A stretch of 11,027 bases of DNA from an uncultured bacterium (GTDB lineage: Bacteria > Bacillota > Clostridia > TANB77 > CAG-508). The notes beneath the pieces were generated by a model that saw nothing but the letters and a program-made list of their open reading frames with translations, was not told the origin of the DNA and searched no databases. The stretch is taken from positions 1-11,027 of the forward strand of contig CAJMRU010000017.1 in NCBI GenBank assembly GCA_905215845.1. The letters run 5' to 3'. The translations under genes and the position numbers were made by a program. The stretch's first letter is position 1. Each line of letters begins with the position of its first letter. Shown one piece after another: positions 1 through 5,862 of the stretch.

Positions 1-28
1 ATAATAAAAAATAGTGGAAGGTGAAAAA

Positions 29-1747
29 ATGCAAAAGATAAAATCTGAAAGAGGTGTGACATTAGTAGCACTAACGATAACAGTAATAATATTATTAATA
101 GTGTCAAGTATATTGATATATAATGCTAATGATAATATATACATAAAGAGACTTACAAGTATGTACAATGATGTTTCAAACTTGAGAGACAAAGTAGCAT
201 CATACTATAAAGAATATGGAACAATTCCAGCAAAAGTAGAGTATACAGCAGTATCACATTTAAAAGATGCGGGAGTGATAGGTGCAAATGATGGAGAAAA
301 ATTTTATGTACTTGATTTAGATAGGTTAGATGGTGTGACTTTAAATTTTGGAAAAGATTATGAAAGAGTAAAGAAACAAGAATATATAGATGTAAATAAA
401 TTAAAAGATTTGTATATTATAAATGAAAAAAGTCATAATATTTTTTACTCAGAAGGAATACAAGTAAAAGATAATGACACAATAAAGATTTTTTATACTG
501 ATGATGAAAATATTGATAAAGTAGAAGTTCCTATTTTTGAAAAGAAACCAAATGCACCAGAATTGTGGACTGCTACAAACAAAAGGGATCCAGAATGGTA
601 TAGTTATAATGATTTGGAAAATAATAAAGAAAATGTAAATGTTAATGAACCAGTCTTGAAAGGGGAAATGACACCAATAAAATATACAGGTCCAGGTGCA
701 AATACTAGCGAGCAATCTGGAAGTAAATGGGCAAATGCAATGACAGTAGATGGAAGTATGTGGGTATGGATACCAAGATATGCATATAAAATAACAGAAG
801 GATACCATACAAACCAAGCAGGAACAATAGAGGTAGCATTTGTAGATACAAGTAATAATTTTTTAAATGGAGAAATAGGAGAAATAACAACAAATATAGA
901 AGATCCAGAGGCAGGAAAAACAAAATGGTTAGTGCATCCAGCATTTACAGCTAATGCAGAAGCAGGAGGAGGATTTGGAGAACTAGCAGGAATATGGGTA
1001 GGAAAATTTGAAGCAACAGGGACATATAGTAATGGAGATGCAAGTAAAGTAAGTGTAAAACCGGGAGTACAAAGTTTAAGAAATATGACAATAAATCAAC
1101 AATATAAAGCAGGGATGGAAGCAACTTATGGAGAAAATGTAAATTTGAATAGTCATATGGCAAAAAATAGTGAATGGGGAGTAATCGTATATTTGGCTCA
1201 TAGTAAATATGGGACAAATAAATTAAAAGTAGAACAAAATAAAAATTCTTCATACTATACAGGAGGAACAAATATAGCAGAACAAATATATACAACAAAT
1301 AAAATGCAATCAACAACACATAATGCAACAGGAGTATATGATTTAAATGGAGGAGCATGGGAAAGACCTGCAGCATATGTAAATAATGGTGATGAAAATC
1401 TAGTAACGTACGCAGGAACAAATGAAGGAGATTTATATGGAGCAACACAAATAGAGAGAGCAACAAGTACAAAATATAAAACAGTATATAGTTCAGAAAA
1501 AAATCAATCAAAAGATTATGAAACAGCGGGAAAGAAGAATAAAGGTGATGCAGTCTATGAAACATCGCTATCATATTCACATGAAACAGGTTCCTGGTTT
1601 AATTCATATACATATTTTCCTAATGCGGCACCGTTCTTCTATAGAGGGGGAAATTGTAGTGATTCTAGAGCGGGGATATTCTATTTTAGTAATGTTAAAG
1701 GTCATGTTAGTGAGTATGGTTCGTTTCGTCTGGTGTTGGTGCTATAG
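29..1747 (+). CDS. Pilin-like anchored protein with C-terminal FGE/C-type-lectin fold; probable DGR variable protein
   Basis: The N-terminus resembles a type IV prepilin: a short basic leader ending ERG, then VTLVAL and a hydrophobic helix (about residues 10-31). Cleavage would fall after Gly9, but mature position 5 is Ala rather than the usual Glu. The middle and C-terminal parts resemble the formylglycine-generating-enzyme (SUMF1) version of the C-type lectin fold: a DGSMWVWIPRY block near residue 241, GIWVGKFEA near 321, GVYDLNGGAWE near 435, an RGG motif at 539-541 and a closing SFRLVLVL. Such folds display hypervariable surfaces in DGR target proteins (Treponema TvpA is a known case). 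I infer a cell-surface or pseudopilus-displayed binding protein, not an enzyme. I chose ATG at 29 because GGAAGGTG lies 5 bases before it; an upstream in-frame GTG at 14 overlaps that SD. The last ~35 codons differ in codon use from the rest. The lectin fold is fairly secure; the ligand is unknown. Confidence 0.8.
   Translation: MQKIKSERGVTLVALTITVIILLIVSSILIYNANDNIYIKRLTSMYNDVSNLRDKVASYYKEYGTIPAKVEYTAVSHLKDAGVIGANDGEKFYVLDLDRLDGVTLNFGKDYERVKKQEYIDVNKLKDLYIINEKSHNIFYSEGIQVKDNDTIKIFYTDDENIDKVEVPIFEKKPNAPELWTATNKRDPEWYSYNDLENNKENVNVNEPVLKGEMTPIKYTGPGANTSEQSGSKWANAMTVDGSMWVWIPRYAYKITEGYHTNQAGTIEVAFVDTSNNFLNGEIGEITTNIEDPEAGKTKWLVHPAFTANAEAGGGFGELAGIWVGKFEATGTYSNGDASKVSVKPGVQSLRNMTINQQYKAGMEATYGENVNLNSHMAKNSEWGVIVYLAHSKYGTNKLKVEQNKNSSYYTGGTNIAEQIYTTNKMQSTTHNATGVYDLNGGAWERPAAYVNNGDENLVTYAGTNEGDLYGATQIERATSTKYKTVYSSEKNQSKDYETAGKKNKGDAVYETSLSYSHETGSWFNSYTYFPNAAPFFYRGGNCSDSRAGIFYFSNVKGHVSEYGSFRLVLVL
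1640..1747 (+). other. Putative DGR variable region (VR)
   Basis: Within the lectin gene, the 26 codons from 1652 to 1729 include 18 ending in T (AAT, TGT, AGT, GAT, TCT, TAT, TTT, GTT, GGT, CAT and others), with varied first and second bases. The rest of the gene favours A-ending codons such as GGA, GTA and ACA. This is the pattern left when AAT codons in a template repeat are randomised at adenines while T stays fixed. The block sits in the ligand-binding part of the fold and ends in a G-rich tail (CGT CTG GTG TTG GTG) that could serve as the initiation-of-mutagenic-homing segment. No template repeat or reverse transcriptase is visible in this window, so the call is inferential. Confidence 0.5.
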
Positions 1748-1771
1748 TATTTTGTAGTTGTAAAAATGCTA
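1745..1771 (+). repeat. Hairpin at the end of the putative variable region
   Basis: TAGTATTTT (1745-1753, starting at the stop codon) pairs with AAAATGCTA (1763-1771), giving 9 pairs including one T-G wobble, around a 9-base loop. No T-run follows directly, so it is a poor intrinsic terminator. Hairpins just downstream of the variable region assist homing in the Bordetella phage DGR, so the position is suggestive. In DNA this AT-rich, short stems also arise by chance. Confidence 0.4.
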
Positions 1772-1814
1772 GAAGTTGGTGAAGTTTTTTATAAAATATT
1801 ATGCTAATTAACGA

Positions 1815-1843
1815 TTTACAAAAAAAATATTATATGATAAAAT
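1815..1843 (+). promoter_or_regulatory. Probable housekeeping sigma promoter of dapF
   Basis: TTTACA (1815-1820), a 17-base spacer, then TAAAAT (1838-1843) preceded by TG at 1835-1836, forming an extended -10. The predicted transcript start near 1850 lies inside the left arm of the inverted repeat at 1841-1884. AT-richness makes chance matches likely, but spacing and the TG element fit well. Confidence 0.5.
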
Positions 1844-1884
1844 GCTAAGTAGAAAAATATAATTATAGTTTTCTACTTAGTATT
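1841..1884 (+). repeat. Long inverted repeat upstream of dapF
   Basis: AATGCTAAGTAGAAAA (1841-1856) pairs with TTTTCTACTTAGTATT (1869-1884): 16 pairs with one G-T wobble and a 12-base loop. It is not followed by a T-run, so it is not a standard terminator on the + strand. It overlaps the predicted transcription start and ends 8 bases before the dapF SD. It could be an operator, or a 5' stem-loop in the dapF leader that affects mRNA stability. Confidence 0.55.
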
Positions 1885-1905
1885 ACCTTAAAGAGGTGAA
1901 TAAAA

Positions 1906-2742
1906 ATGATTAAATTTACAAAAATGCAAGGGCTAGGGAATGATTATGTCTATATTGATGCAATAAATCAAAAAATAGAAAATGAATCATCTCTAGCTCA
2001 AATTATTAGTAACAGACATTTTGGAATAGGCTCAGATGGATTAATTCTAATTTGCAGTAGTGAAATTGCAGATTTCAGAATGAGGATGTTCAATTCAGAT
2101 GGAAGCGAAGCCGAAATGTGCGGAAATGGAATTCGTTGTGTAGGGAAGTTTGTTTATGATAAAGGACTTACAAATAAAACGATATTAAGAATTGAAACTC
2201 TAGCTGGAGTAAAAGAATTAAGATTAAATTTAAAAGAAGGAAAGGTTGACACAGTTAGAGTAGACATGGGAGAACCAATACTTGAAGCAGAAAAAATTCC
2301 GGTAGTTTCAAGTGAAAAAATGATGCAAAATTTAAAATTAAAAATAGAAAAGATAGGATTTGATTTTACATGTGTATCAATGGGAAATCCACATGCTATA
2401 ACTTTTATAGAGAATGTAGAAAACTTTGAAGTAGAAAAGTATGGAAGTAAAATTGAAGTAAATGAGAGATTCCCTAAAAAAACTAATGTGGAATTTATAG
2501 AAATTGTTAACAAAGAATATATAAAAATGAGAGTATGGGAAAGAGGCGCAGGAGAAACCTTAGCTTGTGGAACAGGAGCTTGTGCTAGTGTTGTAGCTGG
2601 AATTATAAATAATTTAATTGAAAGAAAGGTAACAGTAGAGCTGTTAGGAGGAATTTTAGAAATAGAATGGAATAAGGAAGATAATCATATATATATGACA
2701 GGACCAGCAGTTACTGTTTATGAAGGAGAGCTGCTAAGATAG
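1906..2742 (+). CDS. dapF: Diaminopimelate epimerase
   Basis: This cytoplasmic, cofactor-independent enzyme interconverts LL- and meso-diaminopimelate, the precursor of lysine and of peptidoglycan cross-links. The 278-aa length is normal for the family. The N-terminal signature FTKMQGLGNDY is present. Both catalytic cysteines are in place: Cys72 in EMCGNGIRCVGKF and Cys221 in GETLACGTGACAS, one in each mirror-image half. The substrate-binding segment MGNPHAI is at 159-165. The start is supported by AAGAGGTGA 6 bases upstream. The gene is followed after 95 bases by dapL, whose product is this enzyme's substrate, so the two probably form one functional unit. Nothing appears truncated. Confidence 0.97.
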   Translation: MIKFTKMQGLGNDYVYIDAINQKIENESSLAQIISNRHFGIGSDGLILICSSEIADFRMRMFNSDGSEAEMCGNGIRCVGKFVYDKGLTNKTILRIETLAGVKELRLNLKEGKVDTVRVDMGEPILEAEKIPVVSSEKMMQNLKLKIEKIGFDFTCVSMGNPHAITFIENVENFEVEKYGSKIEVNERFPKKTNVEFIEIVNKEYIKMRVWERGAGETLACGTGACASVVAGIINNLIERKVTVELLGGILEIEWNKEDNHIYMTGPAVTVYEGELLR

Positions 2743-2837
2743 ATACTAAATATAATGAAAAAATGATATATTTGATTAAAATTAAAATAGTATTTATTAA
2801 AGTAAATCTGATAATTTGAATATAAGGAGTTGAAAAC

Positions 2838-4076
2838 ATGAGTTATATAAATGAAAATTTTTTAAATCTCCAAGAAAGTTATTTATTTTCCACAATAGCA
2901 AAAAAGGTAGCTAAATATGTGGAAAATAATCCTAATAAAAATATAATAAAACTAGGAATAGGAGATGTAACAAGACCAATAGTTCCAGCTTGTGTCGAAG
3001 CAATGCATAAAGCTATTGATGAAATTGTAACAAAAAAAGGATTTAAAGGATATGGGCCAGAACAAGGATATGAGTTTTTAAGAGAAGCAATAGTAGAAAA
3101 TGATTATAGAAAAAGAGGAATTGATATAAAAAAAGACGAGATATTTATATCAGATGGAGCTAAATGTGATTGTGGAAATATAGTAGATATATTTTCAGAA
3201 GATAATAAAGTAGCAATAACAGACCCAGTTTATCCAGTATATTTAGATACAAATGTAATGTCAGGAAGAAGTGGGAAATTTGATACTAAAACTAGTAAAT
3301 ATGAAAATATTGTATATTTGCCAGTAACGGAAGAAAATGATTTCAAACCAGAATTGCCAAAAGAAAAAGTTGATATGATATATTTATGTTTTCCAAATAA
3401 TCCTACAGGAACAGTATTATCAAAGGAAGAATTAAAAAAATGGGTAGATTATGCAAACAAAAATAATTCAATTATATTATATGATTCAGCATATGAAGCA
3501 TTTATAACAGAAGAAAATATACCTCATAGCATATATGAAATAGAGGGGGCGAAAAATGTTGCGATAGAATTTAAAAGCTTTTCAAAAAATGCAGGATTTA
3601 CAGGTGTAAGATGTGCATATGTAGTAATACCAAAAGAGTTAAAAGGATTTAGTAAAGATGGAAAAGAATATGAAATAAATAAACTGTGGAATAGAAGAAC
3701 TTGTACTAAATTTAATGGGGTATCATATATAGTTCAGAAAGGAGCAGAAGCAACTTTTTCAGAGAAAGGAAAAGAAGAGATAAAAGAGAATATTAATTAT
3801 TACATGGAAAATGCAAAAATAATAAAACAAGGTTTAGAAGAAGCAAAATTTACAGTATATGGTGGAGTAAATTCACCATATGTATGGCTTAGAGTTCCAG
3901 AAAATATGTCATCATGGGAATTTTTTGATAAATTGCTAGAAGAAGTAAATATTGTAGGAACACCAGGAAGTGGTTTTGGGCCTAGTGGAGAAGGTTATTT
4001 TAGACTAACAGCTTTTGGAACTAGAGAAAATACAATAGAAGCAATGAACAGAATAAAAAACTGGAATAAAAGATAA
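2838..4076 (+). CDS. dapL: LL-diaminopimelate aminotransferase
   Basis: This PLP enzyme converts L-tetrahydrodipicolinate plus glutamate directly to LL-diaminopimelate and 2-oxoglutarate, bypassing the succinylase and acetylase routes. At 412 aa it is full length for a fold-type I aminotransferase of the DapL family. Visible motifs are KLGIGDVTRP (38-47), a YGPEQGYEFLREAI substrate-loop region, SDGAKCDCGN (105-114), FPNNPTG (185-191), YDSAYEAF from 215 and SFSKNAGFTGVR, in which Lys250 should form the Schiff base with PLP. The GxGDVT and SDGAK motifs separate DapL from ordinary aspartate aminotransferases. AAGGAG lies 8 bases before the ATG. A weak TTGATT/TATTAA pair in the gap before the gene (2772-2800) might be an internal promoter but is not convincing. 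Transcription should end at the strong hairpin that overlaps the stop codon. Confidence 0.95.
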   Translation: MSYINENFLNLQESYLFSTIAKKVAKYVENNPNKNIIKLGIGDVTRPIVPACVEAMHKAIDEIVTKKGFKGYGPEQGYEFLREAIVENDYRKRGIDIKKDEIFISDGAKCDCGNIVDIFSEDNKVAITDPVYPVYLDTNVMSGRSGKFDTKTSKYENIVYLPVTEENDFKPELPKEKVDMIYLCFPNNPTGTVLSKEELKKWVDYANKNNSIILYDSAYEAFITEENIPHSIYEIEGAKNVAIEFKSFSKNAGFTGVRCAYVVIPKELKGFSKDGKEYEINKLWNRRTCTKFNGVSYIVQKGAEATFSEKGKEEIKENINYYMENAKIIKQGLEEAKFTVYGGVNSPYVWLRVPENMSSWEFFDKLLEEVNIVGTPGSGFGPSGEGYFRLTAFGTRENTIEAMNRIKNWNKR

Positions 4077-4128
4077 AATAAAGTAGATACTTAAAGTAAA
4101 AATTTTACTTAAGTATCTACTTTATTTT
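4075..4128. terminator. Bidirectional terminator between dapL and the 66-aa gene
   Basis: A near-perfect inverted repeat of about 26 pairs: AAAATAAAGTAGATACTT with its extension to 4101, and the complementary arm 4103-4128, with one bulged A. The outer A-run and T-run give a U-tract in both directions. It overlaps the stop codons of the convergent genes on either side, as expected for a shared terminator. Confidence 0.88.
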
Positions 4129-4328
4129 TAGATTTCGTAGACAGATTCTTTTGCTAAATTGTGTAAAACAACAATGATAATAGAGTTTTCACATCTAACA
4201 GCATAAACTTTTGAAATTTTTGAACTTAAACCATCATTGGGAAGTTCAGTTATTAAATTCATATTTACTTTTTTGTGTGTTCGTTGATAAATCAGTTCAG
4301 CTAATTTTGCTTTCTTTTTTTCTGTCAT
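4128..4328 (-). CDS. Unrecognised 66-aa protein
   Basis: I do not recognise this protein. It has a lysine-rich N-terminus (MTEKKKAKLAELIYQRTHKK) that may form a helix, then a probable beta-rich part (KVYAVRCENSIIIVVLHNLA) and no signal peptide or clear membrane helix. A longer ORF from 4349 is possible, but its first seven codons contain the strong SD GAGGAGG (around 4334-4340 on the minus strand) that serves the ATG at 4328, so I use that start. It has its own good minus-strand promoter (4372-4400), is divergent from the HD gene and convergent with dapL. Good expression signals argue that it is real; the function is unknown. Confidence 0.7.
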   Translation of the reverse strand: MTEKKKAKLAELIYQRTHKKVNMNLITELPNDGLSSKISKVYAVRCENSIIIVVLHNLAKESVYEI

Positions 4329-4371
4329 AAAATCCTCCTCATAATGCAAACATATTTATGGTAACATTAAA

Positions 4372-4400
4372 AGTATAACATAAATATAACCTCTAAGCAA
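4372..4400 (-). promoter_or_regulatory. Promoter of the 66-aa gene
   Basis: Reading the minus strand: TTGCTT (4395-4400), a 17-base spacer, then TATACT (4372-4377) with TG one base upstream (extended -10). It is back to back with the promoter at 4424, so the ~150-base gap drives two divergent units. Confidence 0.65.
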
Positions 4401-4423
4401 CTAAACAAAAGTTTGATAAAACC

Positions 4424-4452
4424 TTGACATTTATAATTTTAATATATATAAT
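4424..4452 (+). promoter_or_regulatory. Perfect consensus housekeeping sigma promoter of the HD gene
   Basis: TTGACA (4424-4429), exactly 17 bases, then TATAAT (4447-4452): both hexamers match the consensus completely. The predicted transcript starts near 4459 and leaves a ~22-base leader before ATG at 4481. The TTG of the -35 box is in frame with the gene and would be misread as its start codon by a longest-ORF rule. Confidence 0.85.
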
Positions 4453-4480
4453 AAGAAAAAATAAAAAATGGAGTAGGAAA

Positions 4481-5035
4481 ATGAAAGAAGAATTTTTAAA
4501 TTTATTAATGCAAGTAAAAAGAGAAGGGATAGAAGAACTAATCAGCTTTTTAGAAAAATCAGACTTTTTTAAAGCACCAGCAAGTACAAGATTTCATGGT
4601 GACTTTGAAGGAGGTTTAGTAGAACATAGTTTAAAAGTATATGAAATACTAAAACACAAAGTTGAAAATTGTATAACAGAAATAGATATACCAGAAGAGT
4701 CAATAATACTTATAGGACTATTACATGATATATGTAAAACAAATTTTTATAAGGTAGATTATAGAAATGCAAAAAATGCATTAGGAGTATGGGAAAAGGT
4801 ACCATATTATACAATAGATGACACAATACCATATGGACATGGTGAAAAATCAGTAATGATGATAACAGAATATATAAAATTAACACCAGAAGAGAAATAT
4901 GCTATACGTTGGCATATGGGATATACAGAACCCAAAGAATTGTATAATGCAATAGGTGCATCATATAAAAAATATCCAATTGCATTATTAACACACGAAG
5001 CTGATTTAGAGGCAACATACTTATTTAATGTATAA
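4481..5035 (+). CDS. HD-domain metal-dependent phosphohydrolase-like protein
   Basis: The 184-aa product carries the histidine/aspartate pattern of the HD superfamily, whose members are metal-dependent phosphatases or phosphodiesterases acting on nucleotides or nucleic acids. Seen in order: H39 (RFHG), H49 (LVEHS), the HD pair H82-D83 (LLHDICK), H120 (GHGEKS), H145 (RWHMG) and H172/D175 (HEADLEA). Spacing is close to that of the HD domain in YhaM-type 3'-5' exoribonucleases and phage HD proteins, but the OB-fold of YhaM is absent, so the substrate is unassigned. ATG at 4481 is supported by GGAG 7 bases upstream; the longer reading from TTG 4424 is rejected because that TTG is the -35 box. It is probably cytoplasmic and transcribed strongly as a single gene. 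Confidence 0.82.
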   Translation: MKEEFLNLLMQVKREGIEELISFLEKSDFFKAPASTRFHGDFEGGLVEHSLKVYEILKHKVENCITEIDIPEESIILIGLLHDICKTNFYKVDYRNAKNALGVWEKVPYYTIDDTIPYGHGEKSVMMITEYIKLTPEEKYAIRWHMGYTEPKELYNAIGASYKKYPIALLTHEADLEATYLFNV

Positions 5036-5094
5036 TAGGAAACACTATGAAATATTTTGGGGACATAATACAAATTGAAAATAAGTTTATTTTT

Positions 5095-5118
5095 AAAATA
5101 AAAATTGACTTTTATTTT
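5095..5118 (+). terminator. Possible weak AT-only terminator after the HD gene
   Basis: AAAATAAAA (5095-5103) pairs with TTTTATTTT (5110-5118) around ATTGAC. The stem has no GC pairs, so it would be weak. The rest of the 5036-5227 gap holds no confident promoter for ruvA; TTGACT at 5106-5111 lacks a good -10 at standard spacing. Confidence 0.25.
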
Positions 5119-5160
5119 GTTATGTTTAAAGATACTTATTAAAGAGGCTAGTTAATAAAC

Positions 5161-5223
5161 ATGAAATTAAAAAGAATGAAGATATCAATAAGATGTCCTT
5201 CATTTAGAAAGATGGGTAGGTAA
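5161..5223 (+). CDS. Possible 20-codon leader ORF before ruvA
   Basis: ATG at 5161 opens a short very basic reading frame (MKLKRMKISIRCPSFRKMGR) that ends at TAA 5221-5223, four bases before the ruvA start. AAAGAGG at 5141-5147 is a possible but distant SD (13 bases). The tight placement suggests possible translational coupling to ruvA. Its length is well within chance, so this stays a candidate only. Confidence 0.2.
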   Translation: MKLKRMKISIRCPSFRKMGR

Positions 5224-5227
5224 AGGA

Positions 5228-5827
5228 ATGTTAGCATATATTAAGGGAACACTAGAAATGAAAATGACAGAATATGTAGTAATTGATGTAGGTGGATTAG
5301 GTTACAAGGTATTTATGTCATCTATTGGAATGGAGAAATTAGGAAATATTGGAGATAAAGTAAAAGTATATACATATTACAGGGTAAGAGAAGATGATAT
5401 AAGTATATATGGATTTAATACAAATGAAGAACTTAGGATGTTTGAGTTATTGCTATCAGTTAGTGGAGTGGGAGCAAAAACAGCTTTGACAATGTTAGCT
5501 GTTTGTAGTCCATCAGAATTTGCTTTATCAGTAATTTCAGATGATGTAGCAACATTAACAAGAATACCTGGAATTGGTCCAAAATCTGCTCAAAGGATTA
5601 TATTAGAATTAAAAGATAAATTGAAAAAAGAAGAAAATATATCAAAAACAAATGATTTACAAATAAAAGCAGCAGTAATAGATGATAATAAAGTACAAGA
5701 AGCTATATCAGCTTTACAAGTTTTAGGATATAACAAAAAAGAAATAGAAAAAGCATTTATGAAAATTGATAAAACAGGATTAAGTACAGAAGAATTAATA
5801 AGAAAAGGGTTAACAATTTTAGCATAA
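5228..5827 (+). CDS. ruvA: Holliday junction branch migration protein RuvA
   Basis: RuvA binds four-way DNA junctions as a tetramer and loads the RuvB helicase for branch migration during recombinational repair. The 199-aa product has the usual three domains: an N-terminal OB fold (MLAYIKGTL to about 62), two helix-hairpin-helix motifs (VSGVGAKTA at 78-86 and RIPGIGPKSAQRI at 112-124) and, after a Lys/Glu-rich linker, the C-terminal RuvB-contacting domain (155-199, VQEAISALQVLGYNKKEIEKAF). ATG at 5228 gives the canonical N-terminus, with GGGTAGG (5214-5220) as SD. The next gene, 35 bases on, is rarA and not ruvB, which is unusual; ruvB and ruvC must lie elsewhere. The two genes are probably co-transcribed. 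Confidence 0.95.
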   Translation: MLAYIKGTLEMKMTEYVVIDVGGLGYKVFMSSIGMEKLGNIGDKVKVYTYYRVREDDISIYGFNTNEELRMFELLLSVSGVGAKTALTMLAVCSPSEFALSVISDDVATLTRIPGIGPKSAQRIILELKDKLKKEENISKTNDLQIKAAVIDDNKVQEAISALQVLGYNKKEIEKAFMKIDKTGLSTEELIRKGLTILA

Positions 5828-5862
5828 AGATAATACAGAAAAAGAAGTGGAGAAGCAAAGTT

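Noticed and set aside
951..1580. Long minus-strand open frame opposite the lectin gene
   Set aside because: Its Leu/His/Tyr-rich composition is the shadow of an A-rich + strand gene; no SD, no family resemblance.
1518..1757. Overlapping + strand frame at the 3' end of the lectin gene
   Set aside because: Different frame within a well-supported gene, no SD, and the lectin frame explains the conserved RGG and FRLVL motifs.
1755..1780. Short similarity between sequence after the lectin stop and part of the variable region, considered as a template-repeat remnant
   Set aside because: Only about 12 of 16 bases agree in AT-rich DNA, far too short for a template repeat.
4424..4480. Extended N-terminus of the HD protein from TTG 4424
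   Set aside because: The TTG is the first three bases of a perfect -35 box and has no SD; ATG 4481 has GGAG at good spacing.
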